Positions 33,279 through 43,445 of a stretch of 64,000 nucleotides of DNA are shown piece by piece. The translations under genes were made by a program, and so were the position numbers. The stretch lies in assembly GCA_958295665.1 (NCBI GenBank), contig OY282560.1, positions 46,438,333 to 46,502,332 on the forward strand. The letters run 5' to 3'. The notes under the pieces were generated by a model, which saw only the letters and a list, made by a program, of their open reading frames with translations, was not told the DNA's origin and ran no database searches. Every line of letters begins with the position of its first letter. Position 1 is the first letter of the stretch. This DNA comes from Tipula vernalis. Taxonomy: Eukaryota > Arthropoda > Insecta > Diptera > Tipulidae.

Positions 33279-34265
33279 TTGACGAATATTAGAAAATTCG
33301 CCGATGACAGAACTAAAGAACCAGCTGAAAATCAGGCGTTGAATAAAGAACAAATCGAAACGAGACTGGAGAAACTTGAACGGGCTTGGAATGAGTTTCA
33401 TGATTTAAATGATACAATTGCCATATTGTCGAATGTTAGCCAACAAGTAGAAAATGATGCGTTTGAAGATTCATATTTTGAGACACAAGCAATGCTGAAA
33501 CAATTGTTGAAGACTCGTACACCGAGCATAGTTCCAATTTTTGAAAATCATTCCACGGGGTCCGCTCACAATAATCGGACATTTTTCGATCCTGATCGAT
33601 CGGTTATTCATGGTGATATACGCTTACCACGGCTCAAAATTTAATCGTTTGATGGCAATTATTCAGAATGGCTATCGTTTTATGACCAATACGTGAAAGC
33701 AGTGCATAATAACGAATCGATGATGAATGTGAATAAATTCCACTATTTAAAGACGTTATTAGACGGTGATGCTGCAAAGTTATTACGTCATTTGCCAATG
33801 ACGGAAGAAAGTTACATCGAAGTATGGGACAAATTGTTGAACCGATTTGATCGGAACAAAAATATTATCAAGGATTATATAGAGTTATTTATGAATCTGC
33901 CAAATGTACAGCAATCATGCCCATCTTTAAGAGCATTATGTGATATCAGCGATCAAGCAATAAGAGGCATTCGCTCATTGGGCAAAGAATGGGACGACCG
34001 TTATGTATATTACGACAAAAAAATTGGATCCTGAAACTCAGCAGTTATGGGCAGTTCATTCGAATGATAATAAGAATCCAACTATTACTGATTTGCTTCA
34101 ATTTTTGAGTCAAAGATGTGATGCATTAGAATGTACATCAACAAAGCAGCAACCTACAGTTAAGCTTCGACAATCAAACATCAAAAGCCATGCCGCTACA
34201 AATGAGACAACTAAGTTCAACTGTTGCCCTATGTGTAATAAGAACCACCCAGATCAAAATTTATT
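33279..34265 (+). pseudogene. BEL/Pao gag remnant
   Basis: Three frames in series. The first (33279-33644) has the N-terminal coiled-coil ('LEKLERAWNEFHDLNDTI') and 'DIRLPRLKI', the capsid entry. After a TAA the text 'SFDGNYSEWLSFYDQYVKAV' near 33642-33700 continues into 33693-34034 ('NKFHYLKTLLDGDAAKLL', 'ESYIEVWDKLLNRF'), a hallmark of BEL Gag. The third (34003 on) ends with a Cys/His motif 'CCPMCNKNHP', the gag zinc knuckle. Confidence 0.85.
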
Positions 34266-34870
34266 GCAAACGATACCAGTCATTGATCGAGGTACTGATG
34301 AGTCGTTTTCGCTCGACGATGATTCGACATACTATAAGACATTGGGCTTACACTGGAATCCGTTTCGAGATTGTTTCAGTTTTAAGGTTAGTTACATGAA
34401 CATATTAAATTATCTAAACGAAGTTTATTATCCGAAGCATCTAGAGTATATGACCCGCTGGGACTGCTAGCTCCGATTTCCGTCAAATTCAAGATGTTAT
34501 TTCAAGAAGTATGAAAACGTAAGATTGATTGGGATCAAGAACTTCCATGTGATATTGCTGAACATTGGACAGAAATTAAGCCGTTGTTAAAATTATTAGA
34601 AATACTACAAATTAGGCGATGTCTGAAAATAGCCCACCCTGTTTCAATGGAACTGCATATATTTTGTGATGCTTCACAAAAGGCTTACGGTTCGGCAGCT
34701 TACTTGAAAACAACGAATTCATCGGGAAATATTGAGGTACGCTTAATTATCGCAAAAAGTCAAGTAGCACCATTAGAAACAATTTCCCTACCACGTCTTG
34801 AATTGTGCGCCGCTGTTTTGGGTACCAAATTATAGAAGTATCTGCAAAGAGCACTTAACCTGTTTTATAA
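34266..34870 (+). pseudogene. BEL/Pao RT end and RNase H start
   Basis: Directly after the gag knuckle comes 'YYKTLGLHWNPFRDCFSF' and then 'YDPLGLLAPISVKFKMLFQ', the block between RT and RNase H in BEL elements. A frame change near 34460-34580 leads to 'PVSMELHIFCDASQKAYGSA' (RNase H strand with the first Asp) and 'LPRLELCAAVLG' (the Glu helix). TAG at 34833 and then the solo LTR break it. Confidence 0.85.
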
Positions 34871-34873
34871 TAA

Positions 34874-35314
34874 TGTGACGGTGACACCTAGTGTGTAAAA
34901 GAATAAGTTAAAATTAATAGGTCAATGTTAAACTGTTCTAAATGGAATATTCCATGATAAAATTGTTCTACACTATTCTAACTAGAAAAATCATGAGCTT
35001 TCTAGAAGTTTGGGTTGTGTATATAAAAAGGCGAACGAAATCGAATTGGATTAGTAATATTTGGTAAGCGATAGTATAAAGATTAAAGGAATTAAAAAGA
35101 GATTTAAAAAGTGTTTTAGTGTGAAATAAAATGTAAAAGTGATCAAAAATGCAAGAATAATTTATATAAAGTGATTTTGTGAATTTTTATTGATAAACTG
35201 TGTTGTAATGAATTTTGTGGAAATAAATAAATTCGTTGGTGATAAATTGAATTGAGTTTGTATTATTCACAATCCAGTGATACGAACCTTATTTGACAAG
35301 GCAAAAACGTAACA
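34874..35314 (+). repeat. Solo LTR (441 bp) flanked by ATAA duplication
   Basis: Starts TGTGACGGTGAC and ends AAAAACGTAACA; ATAA at 34870-34873 and 35315-35318. It splits the BEL RNase H reading 'YNN' from 'NNVYRWTDSQIV'. It is the same family as the LTRs at 23536-25414 and 27391-27603, in the opposite orientation. Contains TATATAAAAAGG at about 35019-35030 as a likely promoter TATA. No internal element remains, so LTR-LTR recombination removed it. Confidence 0.9.
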
Positions 35315-35318
35315 ATAA

Positions 35319-35785
35319 TGTGTATCGCTGGACTGATTCGCAGATTGTTTTGGCTTAGTTGGCAGACCATCCTAGCAGATAGAAGAACTTCGTGGCTAAT
35401 CGTACAGCTTATATCAGAAAATTATTACCAGAAGTTCACTGGAATCATATAGAATCCAAGTTAAATCTTGCAGATCACGCGTCACGAGGTTTGACTCCAC
35501 GCCAATTATTAAGTAATACATTATGGTGGTCTGGTCCAGAATATTTGCAGTTAGAGAAATCGGATTGGCCAATTAGTTCAAAGGGTTTAAACAGTGATAT
35601 TCCGGAACAACGAAAGGTGAAATTAATGTCAAACCATTTGTCATTGGTTTGTGCATCAAGCACTGTTAAAGTAACTTCAAATATTTGTGAGCATCTGTTT
35701 TGGGGCTGCGAATGCTATAGCTGCTTATCACAATTTTTGCCGATGGACTGTCCAATAAGTAGCACTCGCTAAACACAACTTATTT
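35319..35785 (+). pseudogene. BEL/Pao RNase H end and pre-integrase region
   Basis: Resumes 'VYRWTDSQIVLA' (third RNase H Asp), 'RTAYIRKLLPEVHWNHI', 'LNLADHASRGLTPRQLL' (His and Asp of the end motif) and 'NTLWWSGPEYLQL', then decays near 35700. All are highly conserved BEL/Pao phrases. Confidence 0.85.
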
Positions 35786-35826
35786 ATTTATGCTTTTCAA
35801 TAAAAGATTTTGTTTTGCTGCACATT

Positions 35827-36219
35827 TGGGGTTGGTGAACACGTTTTGTATATATATAAATTTTCGTAGGTTACTCTACTCAATATATTATTAAAAACCC
35901 CAATTTAAATTTATACTAACACAACTTTATATAATATTTAGTTCAATAATTAAAAAATGATTTTAAACATTTATTTTTTAAAAGAATATCTAAATTTTTT
36001 TCTATATCTTTCCAGTTTTCTTTTCTGGTAATCAATTCATAAAACAATATATTTTTTTTGCTTTTTATTTTTATTTCTATGTGCACTGCGTTTAGGCAAA
36101 AAAAGATTCTTCCATATTTTAACCAAGCTCAATTATTCCGAAAACATAAAGACTTTAACTAAGTTCATTTCGTTTGTTAAAATGTTCATATGTGTGTTTA
36201 TACATGAAACGTCCCCACA
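35827..36219 (-). repeat. 3' LTR of the CsRn1-like element
   Basis: Plus-strand TGGGGTTGGTGAAC to GTCCCCACA. On the minus strand it begins TGTGGGGAC right after the tract GGAAGGGGAGTAT. Confidence 0.9.
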
Positions 36220-36262
36220 ATACTCCCCTTCCAGTGAATTCGACACGAATTTACGTAAATTC

Positions 36263-37792
36263 CTATAGAAAACGTGATGGTGTCTTTACAGCTCTGCCTG
36301 TTCTTGTGAATGTTGACGTCTGTGTAACTGTCGGAGGTTGTTGTACTGGTATATGTCTAGGTAAAAATTTTGTTTGCCGATCAAATGATACCTTCCGTGG
36401 TGTAGTGTCTGTGTTGTCAACTTGTATGTCTGGGTTCGTTTTGTTGTCATGTAAGATACTGGTGTCGGAAGTGTTTTCAATGTTGCATGGTTTTAGTCTA
36501 TCGATTGATATTCTCAAATGTTTGCCTTTAATTTCGATGATAAATGTTTTGTCCGTCCTCTCAATTACTCTGTATGGTCCGGTGTACGGTGGTTCTAACG
36601 ATTTCCGTATCGCGTCCGTCCGTAAGAAAACGTGAGTAGTAGTATTTAAGTCGTTTGAAATAAAAATTTTGTTGTAGCAGTGTCTGGATGCCGGTGTCGG
36701 TCTGATTTCATCAAAATGCTTTACTAGATTTTGTACAAAATCATTTTGAACAATTTTGGTGTCAGTAGTCGAAGCAAAAAACTGTCCGGGTATTCGTAAT
36801 GGGCATCCGTAAACAAGTTCTGCTGGTGTCGTATTAAATTCGGTACTGAATGTAGTCCGTAGTCCTAGTAGTACTGTTGGTATTATGATTGTCCAGTCAG
36901 TTCGGTTATGGCACATTATAGCGGCTTTGATGGTGCGATGCCATCTCTCAATCATACCATTGCACTTCGGATTATAACTCGTTGTGCGTCTATGTTCGAA
37001 TCCGAGTAATTTGGACAGTTCCGAAAATAATTGAGACTCAAATTGAGATCCTTGATCTGTAACTATAAATTTGGGAACGCCGAACCTAGCTATCCATGTT
37101 GAATAAACGGCGAATGCAACTGTGACAGCAGTCATGTCCGGCACTGGAACCGCTTCAGCCCAACGCGTGTAACGATCTATCAACGTCACACAATATCGGT
37201 TGTTTCCAGAAATCGGTAGTGGACCAATGATGTCGAGATGAATTTCCGAAAAGCGTTGCGATGCAACAGAATATGAGCCGAGAGGAGATTGGATATGCTT
37301 TGAAACTTTCGATTTTTGACATGGTATACAATTTTGAGCCATTATTTTTGAATCTTTAGTAATAGAGGGCCAAATAACATTTTTAGTTAAAAGTTTGATT
37401 AAAGCCTTTACGCCCGGATGTGATAAGTTATGAAAAGATTCAAAAACAGATTTCCGAAATGTTGCTGGAATAAAAGGTCTTGGTATACCAGTTGATACGT
37501 CACAATATATAGATTTATTTGTGTTAAACGTAAGAGGGATTTGCACAAATTTAGGAGATGTGGGTGAATTATTAATCAAAAAATCTCCTAATTCGTCATC
37601 ATTGGTTTGAGCATCTGTTATTGCCGCATAATCAATACTTTCGGGAACAGAAACTTGATTGATGCGAGAGAGGGTATCTGCCACGACGTTATTTACGCCG
37701 GAGATGTGTTGTATATCGGTAGTGAATTGACCGATGAAATCGAGATGTCGAAATTGACGTGGAGATGCTTTCTCTGGATTTTGAATAAACGC
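36263..37792 (-). pseudogene. RNase H end and integrase of the CsRn1-like element
   Basis: Same frame as the RT ORF upstream, separated from it only by a TAG at 37793-37795. Reads 'GVNNVVADTLSRI' (RNase H end), the zinc domain with 'HNLSHPGVKALIKLL' and 'CIPCQKSK', the catalytic core 'HLDIIGPLP' (Asp), 'VTDQGSQFESQLF' (Asp) and 'NPKCNGMIERWHR' (Glu), and a C-terminal GPY/F module 'YTGPYRVIERTDKTF ... IDRLKPC'. The last 70 residues are a hydrophilic tail. It inserts element cDNA into the genome. All catalytic residues are intact; only the upstream stop and frameshift disable the polyprotein. Confidence 0.92.
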
Positions 37793-38968
37793 CTAGATTA
37801 ATGGTTTATGGTCGGTGTACAATGTGAACTCGCGACCTTCTAACAAGTGTTTGAAGTGCTTAATGCCAGAATAAGCTGCAAGCAACTCTCTGTCATAAGC
37901 ACTATACCTTTGTTGTGTTTCGTTCAAACGTACAGAGAAAAAACTGAGCGGCTGCCAAGCGTCAGAGACATACTGCTGAACGACAGCCCCAATCGCCGTA
38001 TCCGAAGCGTCTACCATAATTGCTAGTCGCGCGGATAATGAAGGGTGATTTAATAAAGTGGCGTAGCATAACTTTTTCTTGCAATTTTCGAAAGCGTTAA
38101 TAGAATCGGTTGACCAATTGATTTTCGTCTTACAATTTTTCTTGTAGCCTTTTAAAAAATCATTAAGAATAATTTGATCGGCTGCAGCGCCAGGAATAAA
38201 GCGCCTATAAAAATTAATGGTACCTAAAAATCTTTTAATTCCATCAACCGTTTCTGGACGTTTAAAATCTTTAATAATTTGGATGCGATCTTGATTTGGT
38301 AGTATACCTTTGCTAGTGATCATATGCCCTAAAAAGTTTATTTCTGAAGTCGCGAATACGCATTTATCCATGTTAATGATCAGCCCGTGTTCTGAAAATT
38401 TTTTAAAAATAATTTGTAGATATTCCAAATGTTCCTCAAATGTTTTTGAAGCGATTAGAACATCGTCCAAATAAACAAAACAGAATTTTAAGCCGAAAAG
38501 TACCGAATGCATAAGTCTTTGAAAAGTTTGAGCAGCGTTTCTTAATCCAAATGTCATTTTTGTAAATTCAAAAAGGCCAAAAGGTGTGGTTATTGCAGTT
38601 TTGGGAATATCTTTCGGCTCAATTGGAATTTGGTGATACGCCTGGACAAGGTCTATCGTCGCAAAAATTGTGCAGCCTTCAAGTTCATAAGCGAAATCTT
38701 GCAGATGCGGAATTGGATATCTGTCGGGAATTGTAATACGATTTAAAGCACGATAGTCGCCACATGGTCTCCATGTTCCATTTTTCTTCGTAACTAGGTG
38801 AAGTGGGCTCGACCAGGCGCTGCTACTTGGTCTGCATATTCCTTGTGCCATCATGTTTTCGAATTCTTCCTTTGCCATCCGTAATTTATCGGGTGCAAGT
38901 CGTCGAGTTTTACATGCGACAGGTGATCCATTCGTCTCTAAGTTATGAGTGATATTATGCTTAATCAC
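37793..38968 (-). pseudogene. Reverse transcriptase and RNase H of the CsRn1-like element
   Basis: A 391-codon frame containing all RT motifs: '[17 protein letters not shown]', '[20 protein letters not shown]', '[15 protein letters not shown]' (first Asp), '[14 protein letters not shown]', '[12 protein letters not shown]' (catalytic pair, plus-strand position about 38461-38484), '[16 protein letters not shown]'. RNase H follows with '[14 protein letters not shown]', '[11 protein letters not shown]' and 'LYTDHKPLI'. It ends at a TAG at 37793. At its upstream edge a one-base loss puts it out of frame with the protease part. Confidence 0.92.
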
Positions 38969-39465
38969 TTTGGAACTGAGACTGCTAACTCGCTAATTTT
39001 GGGGTGTAGTGACGTTTTGTCTAAAAATGATAATGTTTGCGTTATTTCTTGAGATATTACACCTTTGGCGTGACAAGAAGTTAGTGGATCAATGATCCGT
39101 TGGCCCTTCATGTCTACTAATAAGCTCGTGTGTTTTAAGAAATCAGCTCCAATTATTGGTATTGAAACGTCCGCAAATATAAATTCCCATCTAAATTCTC
39201 GTCTAAGTCCGATATCGAGTTTAAGAATTTTGGTGCCGAAAGATTGAACAGGAGTGCCGTTTGCTGCAAATAATTTATGTGTCGAAACTGGTTTTGGAAT
39301 TTGTAAAAATTTAACCGGAATCACCGAAACATCTGCTCCTGTATCAATCAGAAACTTTATTTTAGAAAAAATTTCGTAAATTAATAATCGGCTAGAAATT
39401 TGACCATCAATACTTGCCGTTGAGTATTGATGATTACTTAAAAATGTGTCTTTTCTGTCGTGGTT
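38965..39465 (-). pseudogene. Protease of the CsRn1-like element
   Basis: Open from 39465 without an own Met, overlapping the end of gag by 28 nt in the -1 frame, so it is presumably made by ribosomal frameshifting. Carries the aspartic protease active site 'FLIDTGADVSVIP' and the downstream 'PIIGADFLKHTSLLVD' flap/ILG-type motif. Ends at TGA at 38965 because of a one-base deletion relative to the RT frame. Confidence 0.88.
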
Positions 39466-40502
39466 TTATCGAAAAATTTGCAACCGAGTAAACATTTTCG
39501 TGCATCGGAACCGAATTTCCAGTGATAAAAACATTTATCGTATTTTGGATTAATACGTTTTCGCGACGCTGATCGTGATGAATTTCGAGAGGAAGGTTTA
39601 GTGACGGATCGAGAACGTGAATTTTGATACGCACCAAATAATTCCATAACCATTGATGTTAGTTGATTAATTTTGTGGTCTGTCTCTGTAGCATTGTTAG
39701 CTGTTTCCGTAGTTTTGTGAAATGTTTCAGTACGGTTAGTTGAATTTGAATCCATTGCAGTTGATGTAATGTTATTTATTGAAGTCAAATTTCTTTGTCT
39801 CATGGTTTCTAAAATATTGTCAGCTCTTTCTGCTAATGTCATTAATGGAACGTCGTTCTCGAAAGAAGTCAAAATCATTTGTACTTGTTGCGGTAGTCGT
39901 TTCATCCACAGTTGTCTTAACATTTTCTCGTCAAAAGTCCGTCCAGCGTTAAGTCTGAATTTGTTCAGTAACTGTGAAGGTTTCTGGTCGCCGAGAGTGA
40001 GTCCGTGTAAAATGTTATTCAGTTTAGTCTTTTCAGATTCGCTTAAAACTCGAGTAATTTCGTCTTTGAAAATTGTATATGGAAATTGTCCTTTGTCACG
40101 TAGTATTAAGTCCGCAAATGTGTCATGATGTCTTGCATCTAATGCAGCTAGAGCATGAGCATACATTGTGTTTTCCGTCTTAATGTTTGATAAGCCGAAA
40201 GACTGTTCCAAAATTGTAAACCATACTACAGGGTTTTGATTGTACAGTGGTTGAGGTGGTTTGAAAGCTAAATGATTGATATTGCTTGTTAAAGGTTGTG
40301 TCACCGTTCGGTTGTCGTTAACTGGTGGAGTCGTTTCAGAACTTGAACTGGCTATGTCCGTTACGTTGGTTCTGTTAATGTTACCGTAAGTTTGTCTAAT
40401 TTGTTCGTCTACATAGGTCCGTAGTTGTTCTTGTGTCATTGTGATGATTTTGTCGTGAGTGTCGTCCACTGGAATGGGAGTACCCTCGGGATTAAAACTC
40501 AT
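39438..40502 (-). CDS. Gag of the CsRn1-like element, intact
   Basis: 354 codons from the ATG at 40500-40502 to TAA at 39438-39440. Residues about 75-230 are the capsid domain ('NPVVWFTILEQSFGLSNI', 'LHGLTLGDQKPSQLL', 'LRQLWMKRLPQQVQ'). Residues about 290-315 are Ser/Arg-rich, and the C-terminus has one finger 'CFYHWKFGSDARKCLLGC' with Cys-x2-His-x9-Cys-x3-Cys spacing, known from CsRn1-lineage Gag. It forms the particle shell and binds element RNA. No lesions are seen. Confidence 0.92.
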   Translation of the reverse strand: MSFNPEGTPIPVDDTHDKIITMTQEQLRTYVDEQIRQTYGNINRTNVTDIASSSSETTPPVNDNRTVTQPLTSNINHLAFKPPQPLYNQNPVVWFTILEQSFGLSNIKTENTMYAHALAALDARHHDTFADLILRDKGQFPYTIFKDEITRVLSESEKTKLNNILHGLTLGDQKPSQLLNKFRLNAGRTFDEKMLRQLWMKRLPQQVQMILTSFENDVPLMTLAERADNILETMRQRNLTSINNITSTAMDSNSTNRTETFHKTTETANNATETDHKINQLTSMVMELFGAYQNSRSRSVTKPSSRNSSRSASRKRINPKYDKCFYHWKFGSDARKCLLGCKFFDKTTTEKTHF

Positions 40503-41084
40503 TTTTTTTTAAAATTTAAAAATGTTATGTTTTAATTTTAATGTGGCGAAACGGAAATTTTTGAACAAAATAGAAAACGAAAAAAAGAAACAAGAAACAC
40601 TTGATAGAATCAATATACCAAACGAAATGAACCCATATGACGACGTTAAATAAAATTTAATGAGTAAAACGAAAATTTAATGTTGATTTACTTTTTTTTA
40701 AATTTATTTGAGCTTAGTTAAAAATGTACTCACGGTTTGTTCCCCGCTGACAGTGCACCAAAGATCTTTCAAAAAATTTGTATTTGATGATTGGATGTTG
40801 TATTTTCCGCTGATTATCTGATCCGGTTGGTTCGTTATACCATATATCCACGTTGGAGCTCGTGATGAAAAGATTAATTATTTAAAGATGTTTTCTTCTT
40901 GCTTTTATAAATAAAGATGTTTTTTCTTCGTTGTTTTTTTTTTTAAATAAAGATGTTTTTCTTAGTTGCTTCTGCCAGTTAAAGATGTGTTTTTATAATT
41001 AAAAATGTTTTAATAGCTGTGTTGGCTCTTAATAACACAAATAAATTGTTGTTGACGTTGTGGATCACGTCGGGGTCACCATTT
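40503..41084 (-). promoter_or_regulatory. Leader and primer-binding site of the CsRn1-like element
   Basis: The primer-binding site (tRNA-Trp type) lies next to the LTR at about 41062-41080. The leader at 40880-41035 contains four or five imperfect copies of a unit with AAAGATGTTTTT-like cores (plus strand), spaced 35-45 bp. The remainder is AT-rich. Confidence 0.75.
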
Positions 41085-41478
41085 TGGGGTTGGTGAACAC
41101 GTTTTGTATATATATATATATTTTCGTAGGTTACTCTACTCAATATATTATTAAAAACCCCAATTTAAATTTATACTAACACAACTTTATATAATATTTA
41201 GTTCAATAATTAAAAAATGATTTTTAACATTTATTTTTTAAAAGAATATCTAAATTTTTTTCTATATCTTTCCAGTTTTCTTTTCTGGTAATCAATTCAT
41301 AAAACAATATATTTTTTTTGCTTTTTATTTTTATTTCTATGTGCACTGCGTTTAGGCAAAAAAGGTTCTTCCATATTTTAACCAAGCTCAATTATTCCGA
41401 AAACATAAAGACTTTAACTAAGTTCATTTCGTTTGTTAAAATGTTCATATGTGTGTTTACACATGAAATGTCCCCACA
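41085..41478 (-). repeat. 5' LTR of the CsRn1-like element
   Basis: 394 bp, nearly identical to 35827-36219; differs mainly in a TA-repeat length, an A-run and about four single bases. Confidence 0.9.
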
Positions 41479-41984
41479 CACAGTTAATTTAATTTGATAC
41501 CTTTTTTCTTAATTTCTCTATTTTTTATTATTTTCTTGACATAACTTGACGACTTGAAATTTACAACTGAACTGACTAAAATTTGTTACATTTTTCTATA
41601 AAAGCTCAAAGTTATAAATAATAATTTAGAACAAAATAACAATTTTAAATTAAAATTCCTTGCAAGAGATGGCACTAGTTATAAGCAAAATTATTACATA
41701 ACAATTTATCAAAATTTCAGAACTGTCAATAATTTAATATTTGTTTTGATTTGGTGAGTACACATATTTCGTACAATATTTAATTTAATTTACATAATCT
41801 CTATTTTCAGATAAACGGCATAAAATCAACATAATTAAGCTAAGTTTAATTAAATTAGATAAACAATACATTATTAATAACACATGATTTTTAATTTCAG
41901 ATACACAACGATAAAATTGGACATCCAGCTGGAGTATTTGTTTTGTATTTTTGTTGTTGTTTTAAATAAATACAGTGTGCCCAA
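41479..41984. other. AT-rich, no gene recognised
   Basis: Two TTTCAG acceptor-like sites (about 41811 and 41900) but no coding sequence follows that I can support. Confidence 0.4.
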
Positions 41985-43445
41985 TAAGTGTTCTATTTTT
42001 TAATTTGCGGAGAAGTATTTCATCAGTACATACGATAGCGAAACAGCATCTATTCAAGTATTACTCATCGTTACATAAAATTTACCGAATTATAAGTTTT
42101 GTATGCCGTTTCCATATCAACAAATTTTTATTCAGAAGAAACAACCGCAACGTTCAAGTTTTAAAATCTCTTGTCGTTGATGTCCCTTCAATACCAAACG
42201 TACTTAAAATCGCAATTGCTGAAACATATGTGTTTGATGGGCGCAGTACGATGTATTCATAGTGTACCCAATCGACAAAAATCAAATCATGAGGGTTGGT
42301 GGAAGGTTATCAATGTCAGATTGTGAATTTGATGCAAAACATCCAATAATTTTGCCGAAGGATCACATTTTTACGAAACATTTGATTAAATATTTGCACG
42401 AATTTCATTTACACGTCGGTGCCATCTCCCTAATTTCAATTATTCGGTAAAAGTATTGGATTGTGGGCTGTAGGAATAAGGTGCGACGTCAAATATTAAG
42501 ATGTGTTAAATGCTTCAAGCTTCGGAAACAACAAAACGCTCAAATAATGGCAAATCTACCGGAATACAGGGTTACCTGTGGTAGAGTTTTTATGCACATG
42601 CAATTTGGATTCGTCATCGTTCTGGGCGTGGACTATATAAACCAGTGAAAGGTTATATAGCATTATTCGTGTGTACTAGAGTTAAAGCCATTCATATCGA
42701 GGTCGTGTCAAGCCTAACCACCGAAGCATTTATTATGGCTTTACAAAGGTTTATTGCAAGAAGAGGCAAACCAGTTGAAATTTTATCAGACAATGGCAGC
42801 AACTTTGTAGTTGATCTTTTCAAATCGGAAGCACATTTCTCGCTTGTAAATAACTTCTTAACGCCTCTTAAGATTAATTTCAGATTTATACCGGCCAGAT
42901 CACCTCACTTCGTAGGTTTGTGGGAGGCGAACATCAAATCTTACAAATACTTATTGAAAAGATCAATGGGGACATCGCCATTAACATTCGAGCAGCTACA
43001 CACCGTGAGCTCGCAGATAGAAGCCATATTAAATTTGAGGCCTATTTGTGCTCTTTTCAAATCACCTGATAGTTACGATGCCTTAACGCCTGGTGATTTT
43101 TTGATCGGGTCCTCACTGGTCTCGTTACCAGAGCGGTTTGTTGAAGGAATTACAATAAATCGGTTATCCATGTACCAAAATATTCAACAACCAGCCGAAA
43201 TATTTTCGAAGAGGTGGTCAAAGGACTATCTTACGTCCCTTTAGCAAAGGTCAAAATGGTAGGTGGCCCAACCAAACATAAAACCAAATCAATTGGTTTT
43301 AATAAAGGAAGACAATTTATCAAAAGGAACTTGGTTAATCGGTAAAATTATCAATGTTTATCCAGGAAATGACGGAAAAGTACGGGTTGTAACCATAAAA
43401 ACCCCGAAAGGAGAAATCACTCGAAGCATTTGTTAAGCTTGTGCC
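41985..43445 (+). pseudogene. BEL/Pao integrase block
   Basis: Fragmented frames, + strand: 'YYSSLHKIYRIISFVCRF' (pre-integrase), 'MRVGGRLSMSDCEFDAKHP' and 'CVKCFKLRKQQNAQIMANLP' (zinc domain with CxxC), 'IHIEVVSSLTTEAFIMALQR' and 'EILSDNGSNFVV' (core Asp), 'SPHFVGLWEANIKSYKYLL' (Glu), then 'DALTPGDFLIGSSLV'. A frame change near 43245 leads to 'LVLIKEDNLSKGTWLIGKI', the terminal module. Multiple stops before 42640; the core itself (42645-43244, 199 codons) is open. The HxxxxD first Asp region is shortened. Confidence 0.9.

Larger units (their letters stand above)
33245..35785 (+). mobile_element. BEL/Pao retrotransposon relic, left block
   Basis: Gag, a spliced-out end of RT, RNase H and pre-integrase sequence in the order typical of BEL/Pao, on the + strand. 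It is interrupted by a solo LTR (34874-35314) and ends where the CsRn1 element begins. Most of protease and RT is deleted: the gag zinc motif is followed within 25 codons by the RT end. Confidence 0.85.
35827..41478 (-). mobile_element. Full-length young Ty3/Gypsy element, CsRn1-like, minus strand
   Basis: Two LTRs of 393-394 bp (35827-36219 and 41085-41478) differ by only about 6-8 changes, so the insertion is recent. On the minus strand the 5' LTR is followed by TGGTGACCCCGACGTGATC, an 18-19 nt match to the 3' end of tRNA-Trp, the primer known for CsRn1-type elements. Gag ends in the special Cys-His-Cys-Cys finger of that lineage. Pol is complete (PR, RT, RNase H, IN with GPY/F) with only one frameshift and one stop. 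A purine tract lies at 36221-36232. The outer flanks (ACATT and CAGTT) do not give a clear duplication. Confidence 0.92.

Noticed and set aside
36174..36635. 153-codon + strand frame inside the CsRn1 element
   Set aside because: Antisense shadow of the integrase C-terminus.
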